Of a stretch of 64,000 nucleotides of DNA, positions 46,395-54,367 are shown piece by piece. The translations under genes and the position numbers were made by a program. Within the stretch, counting starts at the first letter, position 1. Every line of letters starts with the position of its first letter. The notes below the pieces were generated by a model. It made no database searches. It saw only the letters and a program-made list of their open reading frames with translations, and was not told where the DNA came from. The DNA comes from Leucobacter tenebrionis (lineage in GTDB: Bacteria > Actinomycetota > Actinomycetes > Actinomycetales > Microbacteriaceae). The stretch covers positions 868,001 through 932,000 of the forward strand of contig NZ_CP082322.1 in the NCBI RefSeq assembly GCF_019884725.1, written 5' to 3'.

Positions 46395-47167
46395 GAATCA
46401 TCGTCCTGGTGAAGGAGGTGCCTGATACCTACGGTGATCGGGTGTTGAGTTTGGAGACGGGGTTGGCTGATCGGGGTGTGTCTGAGGCGGTGTTGGACGA
46501 GATCGGTGAGCGTGCGGTCGAAGCGGCGTTGCGGGTTGCGGAGGCGCATGCTGGTGTTGAGGTGACGGTGGTGTCGATGGGGCCTGCGGGGTCGGTGTCG
46601 ACGGTCCGGAAGGCGCTCGCGATGGGTGCGGATCGGGGCGTGCATGTCGTGGACGAGGGTCTCGTGGGTGCGGATGCGGGGTTGACGGCGGAGGTGCTGG
46701 CCGCTGCGGTGTCGCGTGCGGGGTTCGATGTCGTGCTGGCGGGGAACGCGTCGACGGATGGGGCGGGGGGTGTGGTGCCGGCGATGGTCGCGGAAGTGTT
46801 GTCGGTGCCGCATCTGACGGGGCTGTCGTCGGCGGAGATCTCTCCGGAGGGCGTGTCGGGGACGCGCCCGGTCGAGGGGGGTGTGCAGCGGGTGTCGGCG
46901 GGGCTGCCTGCCGTGGTGTCGGTGACGGAGGCGTTCCCGGATGGGCGGTTCCCGAATTTCAAGGGCATCATGGCGGCGAAGAAGAAGCCCCTCGACACGG
47001 TGTCAGTGTCCGAGCTGGGGGTGGATGTGGAGGATTGGTCGGTGGGGCGGTCGATCCTGGTGTCGGTCGCGGAGCGGCCGCCGCGGGCGGCGGGTGTGAA
47101 GATCGTGGACGAGGGCGACGCGGGCGAGCAGTTGGCGGCGTTCCTGGCCGAGAACCGACTGGCGTAA
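46391..47167 (+). CDS. etfB: Electron transfer flavoprotein beta subunit
   Basis: This 258-residue subunit begins [19 protein letters not shown] and has the AMP-binding and adenine loop region [46 protein letters not shown]. With EtfA it accepts electrons from acyl-CoA dehydrogenases. It overlaps the permease stop by four bases. Codon use changes abruptly to G- and T-ending codons (GGG, GGT, GTG, TTG, ACG) compared with the C-rich permease gene. Confidence 0.95.
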   Translation: MRIIVLVKEVPDTYGDRVLSLETGLADRGVSEAVLDEIGERAVEAALRVAEAHAGVEVTVVSMGPAGSVSTVRKALAMGADRGVHVVDEGLVGADAGLTAEVLAAAVSRAGFDVVLAGNASTDGAGGVVPAMVAEVLSVPHLTGLSSAEISPEGVSGTRPVEGGVQRVSAGLPAVVSVTEAFPDGRFPNFKGIMAAKKKPLDTVSVSELGVDVEDWSVGRSILVSVAERPPRAAGVKIVDEGDAGEQLAAFLAENRLA

Positions 47168-47183
47168 CGAAAGGGGTGGCGTG

Positions 47184-48236
47184 ATGAATGACGTGACGAG
47201 TGACCTGAACCACACCCCTGCGGGTGACACCGGTGCGGCTGCTGCGAGTAGTGCTAGTGCGGCTGCTGGTGGTGCTGGTGTGGGTGTGGTGTTGGTGGTG
47301 GCCGAGCTCGCTGCGGGCGGGGGGTTGGCGTCGTCGACGGCGGGCCTGGTCGGGGCGGCTGCGCTGGTGGGGTCCCCGGTGGTGCTCGTGCCCACCGGGG
47401 ATGAGGCGGTCGCGGCCGCAGCGGCGGGGCTTGGGGCGGTGCGCGTGTTGACGGCGCCGGTGGATGGGTCGGTGCTGGGGGTGCCGGTGGTCGACGCGGT
47501 CATGGCCGCGATCGGGGCGGTGCGCCCGGTGGCGGTGCTGCTGCCGCACTCGCTGGACGGGCGGGACGTGGCCGGGCGGGTCGCGGTGCGGGGGCGGTGG
47601 GCGGTCGCGCTCGACGCGGTCGGCGTCGCCCGCGACCAGGAAGGGATCATCGCGGAGCACTCCGTGTACGGGGGCGCCTACACCACCGTGTCTGCGGCGA
47701 CGACCGGGCCGTTGATCGTGACCGTGCGACAGGGCGCGATCGAGGCCCGCGCCGAACCGCACCCCCTCGTCGTGGAGGCACTCGAGGTGGCCGGGTCGGG
47801 CAAACCCGCCGCCCGGATCGAGAGTTTCGACGCGGTCGTGGAGTCTTCGTCGCGGCCCGAGCTGCGCGGGGCCGCGAAAGTGGTCTCCGGTGGGCGCGGC
47901 CTGGGATCGAAAGAGCAGTTCAAGCTGGTCGAGGACCTCGCCGACGCGCTCGGCGCGGCCGTGGGGGCGTCGCGGGCGGCCGTGGATGCCGGATACGTGC
48001 CCCAATCGCATCAAGTCGGGCAGACCGGGGTGCAGGTGTCCCCGCAACTGTATATCGCGCTCGGGATCTCGGGCGCGATCCAGCACCGGGCCGGGATGCA
48101 GACCGCGAAAACGATCATCGCGATCAACAAAGACCCCGACGCCCCGATCTTCGAGATCGCCGACTACGGCGTCGTCGGCGACGTGTTCACCATCGTCCCG
48201 CAACTGATCACGGCCCTCAACGCCCGAAAGCAGTAA
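47184..48236 (+). CDS. etfA: Electron transfer flavoprotein alpha subunit
   Basis: This 350-residue subunit has a weakly conserved N-terminal half with an Ala/Gly-rich lead and the strongly conserved C-terminal FAD domain: [52 protein letters not shown] and [26 protein letters not shown] lies seven bases before the ATG; a GTG one codon earlier is an alternative start. It follows etfB by 16 bases and is followed at six bases by the cytochrome b gene. Confidence 0.95.
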   Translation: MNDVTSDLNHTPAGDTGAAAASSASAAAGGAGVGVVLVVAELAAGGGLASSTAGLVGAAALVGSPVVLVPTGDEAVAAAAAGLGAVRVLTAPVDGSVLGVPVVDAVMAAIGAVRPVAVLLPHSLDGRDVAGRVAVRGRWAVALDAVGVARDQEGIIAEHSVYGGAYTTVSAATTGPLIVTVRQGAIEARAEPHPLVVEALEVAGSGKPAARIESFDAVVESSSRPELRGAAKVVSGGRGLGSKEQFKLVEDLADALGAAVGASRAAVDAGYVPQSHQVGQTGVQVSPQLYIALGISGAIQHRAGMQTAKTIIAINKDPDAPIFEIADYGVVGDVFTIVPQLITALNARKQ

Positions 48237-48242
48237 CCCCTC

Positions 48243-50300
48243 ATGACCACCCCCACCCCCGCTCTGCGTCGGGGCCTGCCCCGCACCCCCGGCGGCGACC
48301 CCTGGCCCCCCGCACACGCCACCCCACCGGCCGCGAACATCCCAGACAACGAAACGACACCCACAGCCCAGGCTGAGACCGCGGCCGCGTCTCCGGCCTC
48401 CCCGGCAGACACCACGGTCGTCCCGAGGAGCGCTGCTGCCCCGGCAGACACCGCGGTCGCCTCGACGACTGCCAGCCCGGCGAGTGCCGGCCCGGCGAGT
48501 GCCGCTGCCCCGGATGTCCCGCTGACGCCCGCACCCGCCGGCACTCCCGCCGCACCCGCGTCGATACCCGCCCCTGCCACGCCCGTCACCGCGCCCGACG
48601 CAGGGACGACGGCCGCGCACCCGAGCCCAGGCACGACGCCGGCAGCCGCCACGGGCGGGCCGCGCCTGCGCCGGGGCCTGCCCCGCACCCCGGGCGGTCA
48701 GGCCTGGCCCCCCGCACACGCGGCCACACCCGTGCTCCCGGCAGACACCCCGACCGCGACCACGACCTCCCCGACACACGCTGTCGCCCCGGCAAGCGCT
48801 GCCGCCCCGGCAGTTGCCACGACTGGCCCCACGAACCCCGCCGCCCCGACCGTCCAGCCCGTCGACGCCCCGGCAGTCACGGAACCGGCCGCTGCTGAAC
48901 CGGCCGTTGCTGAGTCGGCTGTGCCGGTGCAGGAGTCCGGCGCCCGGACCGGTGCAGTTGCGGGCGTCCGCCTGCGCCGGGGCCTGCCCCGCACCCCCGG
49001 CGGCCAGGCCTGGCCGCCCGTGGAGCACGCCCCCGTGGCGGCGCCCGCTCCGGGTCGCGCCGCGCACGCCGCTCCTCAGGACGCGGAGGTGCCGCCCGCG
49101 AGTGAGCCCGCCGCTGCCCCTGCCTCGAGGGCGCAGACGACCCCCGCACCCGGGAGTCCGATCCCGGATCCCGAACCGAACGCCGCGCCCGCTCCTGAGC
49201 CGGGTACGGCTGCGCCCGCTCCTGAGCCGACGGACCCAGTACCGGCCGCGCCTGCGGCGCCCGCGCCTCAGCCTCAGACGCCCGCTCCGGCTGCCGCGCC
49301 CGCCGGAGCGTCGCAGCCCGCCACCGGGTCGGCCGCGTCCGCGACCGTGACGCCCCAGCCCGCGACCGGGCAGTCGTCGCGGGTGCGGCGGGAGCCGGTC
49401 ATGCTCGGATCCCGCTCCCTGTCCCAGTGGGCGAAACTCGTCGCCCTCTGGGGCGGGGGCGCGATCCTCGCCGCCGGGATCATCGTGCTCGCCGCCCGCG
49501 GCCTCACCACCCTCCCCGGCGTACCCGAGTTCCTGGACCGCTACCCGGGCGAGTACCACCCCCGCGTCGAGACCGAGGACGGATTCCCGGCCTGGGCGAG
49601 ATGGACGCACTTCCTGAACTTCTTCTTCATGACCCTCATCGTCCGCTCCGGGCTCGCGGTCAGGCACCAGCAGAAACCCCCCGCGTTCTACACCCCGAAA
49701 CGCGGCGGCAAGAAAGTCTCGATCTATCTCTGGCTCCACACCAGCCTCGACGTGCTCTGGATCCTCAACGGCGTCGTCTTCATCACGCTCTTGTTCGTGA
49801 CCGGGCACTGGGCCAGGATCGTGCCCACCAGCTGGGACGTGTTCCCGAACGCGCTCAGCGCGGGCCTGCAGTACCTGACGCTGGAATGGCCCGTCGAAGA
49901 CGGGTGGGTGAACTACAACAGCCTGCAACAACTCATGTACTTCACGATCGTGTTCATCGCCGCCCCCCTCGCGATCCTCACCGGCATCCGCATGAGCGAA
50001 TGGTGGCCCGAACACGCCGAGAAACTGAACAGGTTCTACCCCGCACCCGTGGCGCGCGCGATCCACTACCCCACAATGCTGTTCTTCGTGCTCTTCGTGA
50101 TCATCCACGTCTTCCTCGTGTTCACCACCGGCGCCCTGAAAAACCTCGGTCACATGTACGCCGGCACCCCCGACATCTCCTGGACCGGGTTCTGGTGGTT
50201 CGCCGCCGGCCTCGCCATCACGATCGCCGCGACCGCAGCCACCCGACCCCTCATCCTCGCCCCCATCGCAAGCACCACCGGCAACATCACCAACCGCTAA
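48243..50300 (+). CDS. Cytochrome b561-like membrane protein with triple RGLPRTPGG-repeat N-terminus
   Basis: This 685-residue protein has two very different halves. Residues 1 to about 385 are Ala/Pro/Thr-rich and presumably disordered, and contain the motif RRGLPRTPGG[DQ][PA]WPP three times, near residues 9, 142 and 244. From about residue 390 there is a membrane helix (LVALWGGGAILAAGIIVLAA) and then a four-helix cytochrome-b fold with candidate haem histidines in WARWTHFLNFFFMTL, LWLHTSLDVLWILNG, ARAIHYPTMLFF and FVIIHVFLVFTTG. It is the last gene after etfBA, so it may take electrons from ETF to menaquinone. Family of the membrane half is fairly clear; the role is inferred. Confidence 0.82.
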   Translation: MTTPTPALRRGLPRTPGGDPWPPAHATPPAANIPDNETTPTAQAETAAASPASPADTTVVPRSAAAPADTAVASTTASPASAGPASAAAPDVPLTPAPAGTPAAPASIPAPATPVTAPDAGTTAAHPSPGTTPAAATGGPRLRRGLPRTPGGQAWPPAHAATPVLPADTPTATTTSPTHAVAPASAAAPAVATTGPTNPAAPTVQPVDAPAVTEPAAAEPAVAESAVPVQESGARTGAVAGVRLRRGLPRTPGGQAWPPVEHAPVAAPAPGRAAHAAPQDAEVPPASEPAAAPASRAQTTPAPGSPIPDPEPNAAPAPEPGTAAPAPEPTDPVPAAPAAPAPQPQTPAPAAAPAGASQPATGSAASATVTPQPATGQSSRVRREPVMLGSRSLSQWAKLVALWGGGAILAAGIIVLAARGLTTLPGVPEFLDRYPGEYHPRVETEDGFPAWARWTHFLNFFFMTLIVRSGLAVRHQQKPPAFYTPKRGGKKVSIYLWLHTSLDVLWILNGVVFITLLFVTGHWARIVPTSWDVFPNALSAGLQYLTLEWPVEDGWVNYNSLQQLMYFTIVFIAAPLAILTGIRMSEWWPEHAEKLNRFYPAPVARAIHYPTMLFFVLFVIIHVFLVFTTGALKNLGHMYAGTPDISWTGFWWFAAGLAITIAATAATRPLILAPIASTTGNITNR

Positions 50301-50347
50301 CCCGGCTGGCACAAGACGGCACCGTACCCGGAGGCGCTCCGCGGGGC

Positions 50348-50424
50348 GTCCCGAATTTCGGATCGTGCCGCTCATTCGGATCGGATCACTACGATCCGAT
50401 CCGAATGAGCGGTGAGATCCGAAC
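50348..50424. repeat. 77-nt dispersed element, copy B
   Basis: It contains a perfect 20-bp inverted repeat (50368-50387 with 50393-50412, loop ACTAC) and matches copy A at 27936-28012. It lies between the converging cytochrome b and hisS genes, where it may also end transcription. Confidence 0.8.
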
Positions 50425-50469
50425 GAACGCACCGGGCACGTCCAGCCCGGGTCATGCGGCCGAACCCGC

Positions 50470-51777
50470 TCAGCAGGCGAGGGCGCGGAACTCCAGCTCG
50501 TCAACGCCGATCCCCGTCCGCGCGTTCGCGAAGCTCGTGAAGCCCTCGCCCGCGATTCGGGACAGCAGCGCCTTCATGTTCTTCTGCCGCTTCTCGAGCC
50601 GCACGCGGTGGCCGCGCGCGACGAGCTCGCGCTTCAAGGCGACCAGTTCGGCGAAGGGCACCTCGGCGTCATAGACGAGCGCGACCGCTTCGGGGCCGGC
50701 CGACTCGGGCAGGGAGATGAGATCCACCACCCGCTCGAAGCCGATCGAGAACCCGACCGCCGGAACGTCCTGCCCCAGGAAGCGCCCCACCATCCCGTCG
50801 TAGCGCCCTCCGCCGCCGACCGAGCTGCCCGAGCCGGGGTGCGCGACCTCGAAGATCGTGCCGGTGTAGTAGCCCATGCCGCGCACGAGCGTCGGATCGA
50901 AGCGCACCTCCACGCCCTCGGGCAGCGCGCCCTCGAGGGCCTCGCCCAGCGCGGCGAGGTTCTCGATGCCGGCCGCAGCCCCCGGGTTCTCGGCGGTATC
51001 CGCCAGCACGGATTCGATGGCGGATCGCGTGAGTGCGATCCCCTTCCCCTCGAGCGCGGGCTCCACCGTGGCGAGCACAGCCCCGATCCGGTCGGCGGCG
51101 TCAGCGTCGATCTCGCGCAGTTCCTCGACCACGCCCGCGGCACCGATCTTGTCGAGCTTGTCGACAGTGATGAGCGCGCGGTCGTGAGTATCGGCGGCGA
51201 AACCGCAGTGCTCGAGCAGGCCGAAGAGGATGCGGCGGTCGTTGACGCGGATCACGCAGCCCTCGAGCCCGAGCGCCGAGAGGGCTTGCGATGTCGCGGT
51301 GACCAGCTCGATCTCGGCGAGCAGCCCGGCCTCGCCGATGATGTCGATGTCGGCCTGCACGAACTGCCGGTAGCGGCCCTTCTGCGGCCGCTCGGCCCGC
51401 CACACCGGAGCGATCTGAATGGCCCTGAAGACGGGGGGCAGCTCGGCGCGGTGGCTCGCGTAGAAGCGGGACAGCGGAACGGTGAGGTCGAAGCGGAGGC
51501 CCAGGTCGGCGAGCTGCTCGGCGTTGCCCGCCTCGACGGCGGCCTGCAACTGCTCGGGCCGGATCCCGCGCTTCAGAATCGAGAAGCTCAGCTTCTCGTT
51601 GTCGCCCCCGAGCCCGGCGTGCAGGCGCGCGTAGTCCTCGACCACCGGGGTCTCGATCTCGTCGAAACCGTGGGAGCGGTAGACGTTCTTGATCACGCCG
51701 AGCGCGTGCTCACGACGCGCCTTGTCTGCGGGGAGGAAATCGCGCATGCCGCGCGGCGGGTTCACGGGTGCTGCCAT
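50470..51777 (-). CDS. hisS: Histidyl-tRNA synthetase
   Basis: This 435-residue class II aminoacyl-tRNA synthetase has motif 2 (FRAIQIAPVWRAERPQKGRYRQF, QADIDIIGE), the histidine-specific LVRGMGYYTGTIFEV and motif 3 AVGFSIGFERV, followed by the anticodon-binding domain. It charges tRNA-His. The protein begins MAAPVNPPRGMRDFLP; a GTG two codons upstream is an alternative start. Confidence 0.97.
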   Translation of the reverse strand: MAAPVNPPRGMRDFLPADKARREHALGVIKNVYRSHGFDEIETPVVEDYARLHAGLGGDNEKLSFSILKRGIRPEQLQAAVEAGNAEQLADLGLRFDLTVPLSRFYASHRAELPPVFRAIQIAPVWRAERPQKGRYRQFVQADIDIIGEAGLLAEIELVTATSQALSALGLEGCVIRVNDRRILFGLLEHCGFAADTHDRALITVDKLDKIGAAGVVEELREIDADAADRIGAVLATVEPALEGKGIALTRSAIESVLADTAENPGAAAGIENLAALGEALEGALPEGVEVRFDPTLVRGMGYYTGTIFEVAHPGSGSSVGGGGRYDGMVGRFLGQDVPAVGFSIGFERVVDLISLPESAGPEAVALVYDAEVPFAELVALKRELVARGHRVRLEKRQKNMKALLSRIAGEGFTSFANARTGIGVDELEFRALAC

Positions 51778-51909
51778 GGTCACCTATTCTTCCACGCGCG
51801 GGGCAGGCGGGCGGACCGACCCGGGGTCTCGGATCATTTTGCTCGAGATGACAAGTGCCGCCCTCACGACCGTGGGCGAGAGGCCACGAGCGTCATTTCG
51901 ACGGCACAT

Positions 51910-51939
51910 CCAATCTTGTATTGCGCTCGCAATACAAGA
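51910..51939. promoter_or_regulatory. Perfect 30-bp palindrome upstream of membrane protein-GntR operon
   Basis: AATCTTGTATTGCG (51910-51923) and CGCAATACAAGATT (51926-51939) are perfect 14-bp arms around CT. It is followed by a TGTGCT/AGCACA stem-loop (51939-51958). The downstream operon encodes a GntR regulator, so this is the probable autoregulatory operator. Confidence 0.7.
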
Positions 51940-52001
51940 TTGTGCTAAATTTGCAGCACAAAGATCCACGGCCACGTGCCGCCGAGCGATGGGAGCGCGA
52001 T

Positions 52002-53072
52002 ATGGAAGTCATGAACTGGATCTTCTGGGGGCTTCGGACAATCCTGCAATTCCTGCCACCCGTCGAGATGGTGCTCACCCTCGGCCTGATCCTCTTCGGA
52101 CTCTCATGGATCCGCCCCAGGCGCATCGTCTCGCTGCCCTCGAGCGGTCGCCGCGTGGAGACCCTCCGCTGGGTCGGGATCGCCGGATCGCTCGCCGTGG
52201 TCGCCGTCGGGAGCGTCACGAGTTGGATCGCCACACTCGACCCCCTGAACAACTGGGGCGGCTGGTGGCAGCGGCCCGCACCGCTCGCGGCGACCGCACT
52301 CGTGATACTGGTGGCGGCCCTGCTCCTGCGACGCGAACCGCTGCTCGCACCCGGCGAGGGCGCGATCTCCCCGAGGCGCCGCTGGTGGGCATTCACGCCG
52401 CGCGCCTCACTCTGGATCCTGTTCGCCTCCTCCTCGCTGCTCCTCGTCACCACCGCCTGGCAGCTGCTCATCGGCGTCTCCGCACCGCCAGGTGCGAATC
52501 GCTACGGGATCGTGCCACCCGAGACCGGGTTGCCCGTCTACATGACGATGCAGAACGGCATGGGCTACGTCTGGGGCGCCGGCTGGCCGAACCACCTCGC
52601 GACGCTGCTCGTCCTGCTGACGGCGGCCTTCGCGCTCGTCGCCCTACTCAGCACGGATGCGAACCGCCCCCTCTTCGCGCGCTCCTCGGCCGCGGAGGTA
52701 CGCGAGGAACGCGCCTCGACAGCCCAGATCATCACGCTCCTAGCGCTCGGCGGCCTGCTGCTCACGCTCGGCGCGGTGTGGGCCCACGTCGGCTTCATCG
52801 GGCAGATCATCGTCGGCGTCTTCGAGGACAACGGTGGAGCCCCCGACCCTCAGCGCTTCGTCGTCGGCACCGGTTATCAGAGCATCGCACCGCTCATGCA
52901 CCTGGGCGGCTACGTGGTGCAGGGCATCGGAGCCGCGCTGCTGCTGCGCCTCGCGGTTGACACCGGACGCGCGGTATTCGCCGGGCGCCGCGCGGCATCC
53001 CCGGATCCCGATCCGTCCTCCCCCGCCCCCGCCACGGCGTCGGCCTCGAGCGACACCGGAGCCGCACGATGA
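52002..53072 (+). CDS. Polytopic membrane protein of unknown function
   Basis: This 356-residue protein has about seven or eight membrane segments and little loop sequence. It begins MEVMNWIFWGLRTILQFLPPVEMVL and ends with a Ser/Pro/Ala-rich tail. GGGAG lies six bases before the ATG at 52002, which decides the start although the frame is open upstream across the palindrome. Its stop overlaps the GntR start (ATGA). In YtrA-type operons the partner genes usually encode transport or membrane stress functions, but I see no known family here. Confidence 0.75.
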   Translation: MEVMNWIFWGLRTILQFLPPVEMVLTLGLILFGLSWIRPRRIVSLPSSGRRVETLRWVGIAGSLAVVAVGSVTSWIATLDPLNNWGGWWQRPAPLAATALVILVAALLLRREPLLAPGEGAISPRRRWWAFTPRASLWILFASSSLLLVTTAWQLLIGVSAPPGANRYGIVPPETGLPVYMTMQNGMGYVWGAGWPNHLATLLVLLTAAFALVALLSTDANRPLFARSSAAEVREERASTAQIITLLALGGLLLTLGAVWAHVGFIGQIIVGVFEDNGGAPDPQRFVVGTGYQSIAPLMHLGGYVVQGIGAALLLRLAVDTGRAVFAGRRAASPDPDPSSPAPATASASSDTGAAR

Positions 53073-53434
53073 CTCCCGCAAGCCCGGACGCTCCCGCACC
53101 GCGCACCGCCGACGACATCGCGGAACTGTTCCGCGGGGCGATCCGCTCCGGCCAGCTCGGCGACGGCGAGCGCCTGCCAACCGTGCGTCAGACCGCCCGC
53201 GACTTCGGGGTGGCCCAGGCGACCGCGGCCAAGGCCTATCGCACGATCGAGCAGGAGGGGCTCGTCGTCACCCGAACCGCCGCGGGAACCCGCGTGGCCC
53301 CCGGCGCGTCACGGGCGGCCGGAGCGGTCGTCGAGCACGCGCGCGCACTGGCCGAGGCGGCGCAGCGCGAGGGATCGAGCATCGACGACGCGGTGGCCGT
53401 ACTGCGGGCGGTGTGGGGCGATCCCGGATCCTGA
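53069..53434 (+). CDS. GntR family regulator, YtrA-like
   Basis: This 121-residue regulator consists of a GntR winged HTH (IAELFRGAIRSGQLGDGERLPTVRQTARDFGVAQATAAKAYRTIEQEGLVVTRTAAGTRV) plus a short helical tail, the layout of the small YtrA subfamily. It is translationally coupled to the membrane protein gene and probably binds the palindrome at 51910-51939. Confidence 0.88.
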   Translation: MTPASPDAPAPRTADDIAELFRGAIRSGQLGDGERLPTVRQTARDFGVAQATAAKAYRTIEQEGLVVTRTAAGTRVAPGASRAAGAVVEHARALAEAAQREGSSIDDAVAVLRAVWGDPGS

Positions 53435-53441
53435 GAATGCC

Positions 53442-54269
53442 CTAATCGCCGTGTGTGACGCGGGCGGTGAAGCGGTCGACCGCGAGCCGGAGCGCACGGT
53501 CGGGATCGACGCCGGCCGCGTTCGCCCGCACCACGAGCGCGAGCATCGCGTCCCCGATGCCGTTCTCGGCCATGCGCTGCTCGTCGGGGCCGATCGATCC
53601 GGCGAGCGGATCATCCGGGTAGCTCTCGCCCGCGCTCGGGTCGACGAGCCGCGCGCGCTTCAGACGCTCGACCACTTTCGCGGCGCGAGCGAGCGTGGGC
53701 ATGCCGGCGGGGATCCCCTCCAGCGGATCCCGCGATCCGCGCTCCTCGCCCGCCGCATCCTCCTTGAGACGCTCCCACTCCGCGTGCAGCTCCTCCACAG
53801 ACATGTACCCGCGGTCCCCGAAGACGTGCGGGTGGCGGGCGACGAGCTTCTCATCGAGCCCCTCGGCCACTCGCGCGAGATCGTAGCCCTCGCCGTCGCG
53901 CTCCGCGATCGCGGCGTGGAACAGCACCTGATAGAGCACGTCACCGAGCTCCCCCGCAACCTCGTTCGACGGCAGCTCGCGCTCCACGGCGTCGATGAAC
54001 TCGGCGGTCTCCTCCACCAGGAACGGAGTGAGCGACTCGTGCGTCTGCGCTCCGTGCCAGGCACAGCCGCCGGGCTGCACCATGGTGCGCACGGTGCGCA
54101 TCACCGCGGCGAGGGCCTCCGCCTCCCGGGAGGGCGTCTCCCCGTCTTGGCCCGGCGCCCCACTCACGTTGTCGGGAGCCCGCGAAGCGCTCGAGGCACC
54201 CGGAGCGCTCGCGGCCCGCGAAGCGCTCGAGGCAGGGCTGAGGTGGTCGGCATCGTCGTCCTGGTCCAT
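53442..54269 (-). CDS. mazG: Nucleoside triphosphate pyrophosphohydrolase MazG
   Basis: This 275-residue protein has the MazG all-alpha domain with CAWHGAQTHESLTPFLVEETAEFIDAVE and ELGDVLYQVLFHAAIA, the EExxE...ExxD metal site that hydrolyses NTPs to NMP and pyrophosphate. A Ser/Ala-rich disordered lead of about 45 residues precedes it. The minus strand has TAGGCT seven bases before the ATG, so the message appears leaderless. Upstream is the end of mfd. Confidence 0.92.
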   Translation of the reverse strand: MDQDDDADHLSPASSASRAASAPGASSASRAPDNVSGAPGQDGETPSREAEALAAVMRTVRTMVQPGGCAWHGAQTHESLTPFLVEETAEFIDAVERELPSNEVAGELGDVLYQVLFHAAIAERDGEGYDLARVAEGLDEKLVARHPHVFGDRGYMSVEELHAEWERLKEDAAGEERGSRDPLEGIPAGMPTLARAAKVVERLKRARLVDPSAGESYPDDPLAGSIGPDEQRMAENGIGDAMLALVVRANAAGVDPDRALRLAVDRFTARVTHGD

Positions 54270-54367
54270 GTGATCCAGCCTACTGAGGGCCTCTGACGCT
54301 GGCCTGAGGGAGACGCCTCGAGCCTCGGAACGCCCGAAGAATCGGCGTACTAGTCCAGGAAAGACCC

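Noticed and set aside
46968..50504. Very long open frame on the minus strand opposite etfB, etfA and the cytochrome gene
   Set aside because: It is antisense to three genes with clear family matches; the Gly/Arg-rich translation is an effect of high GC content.
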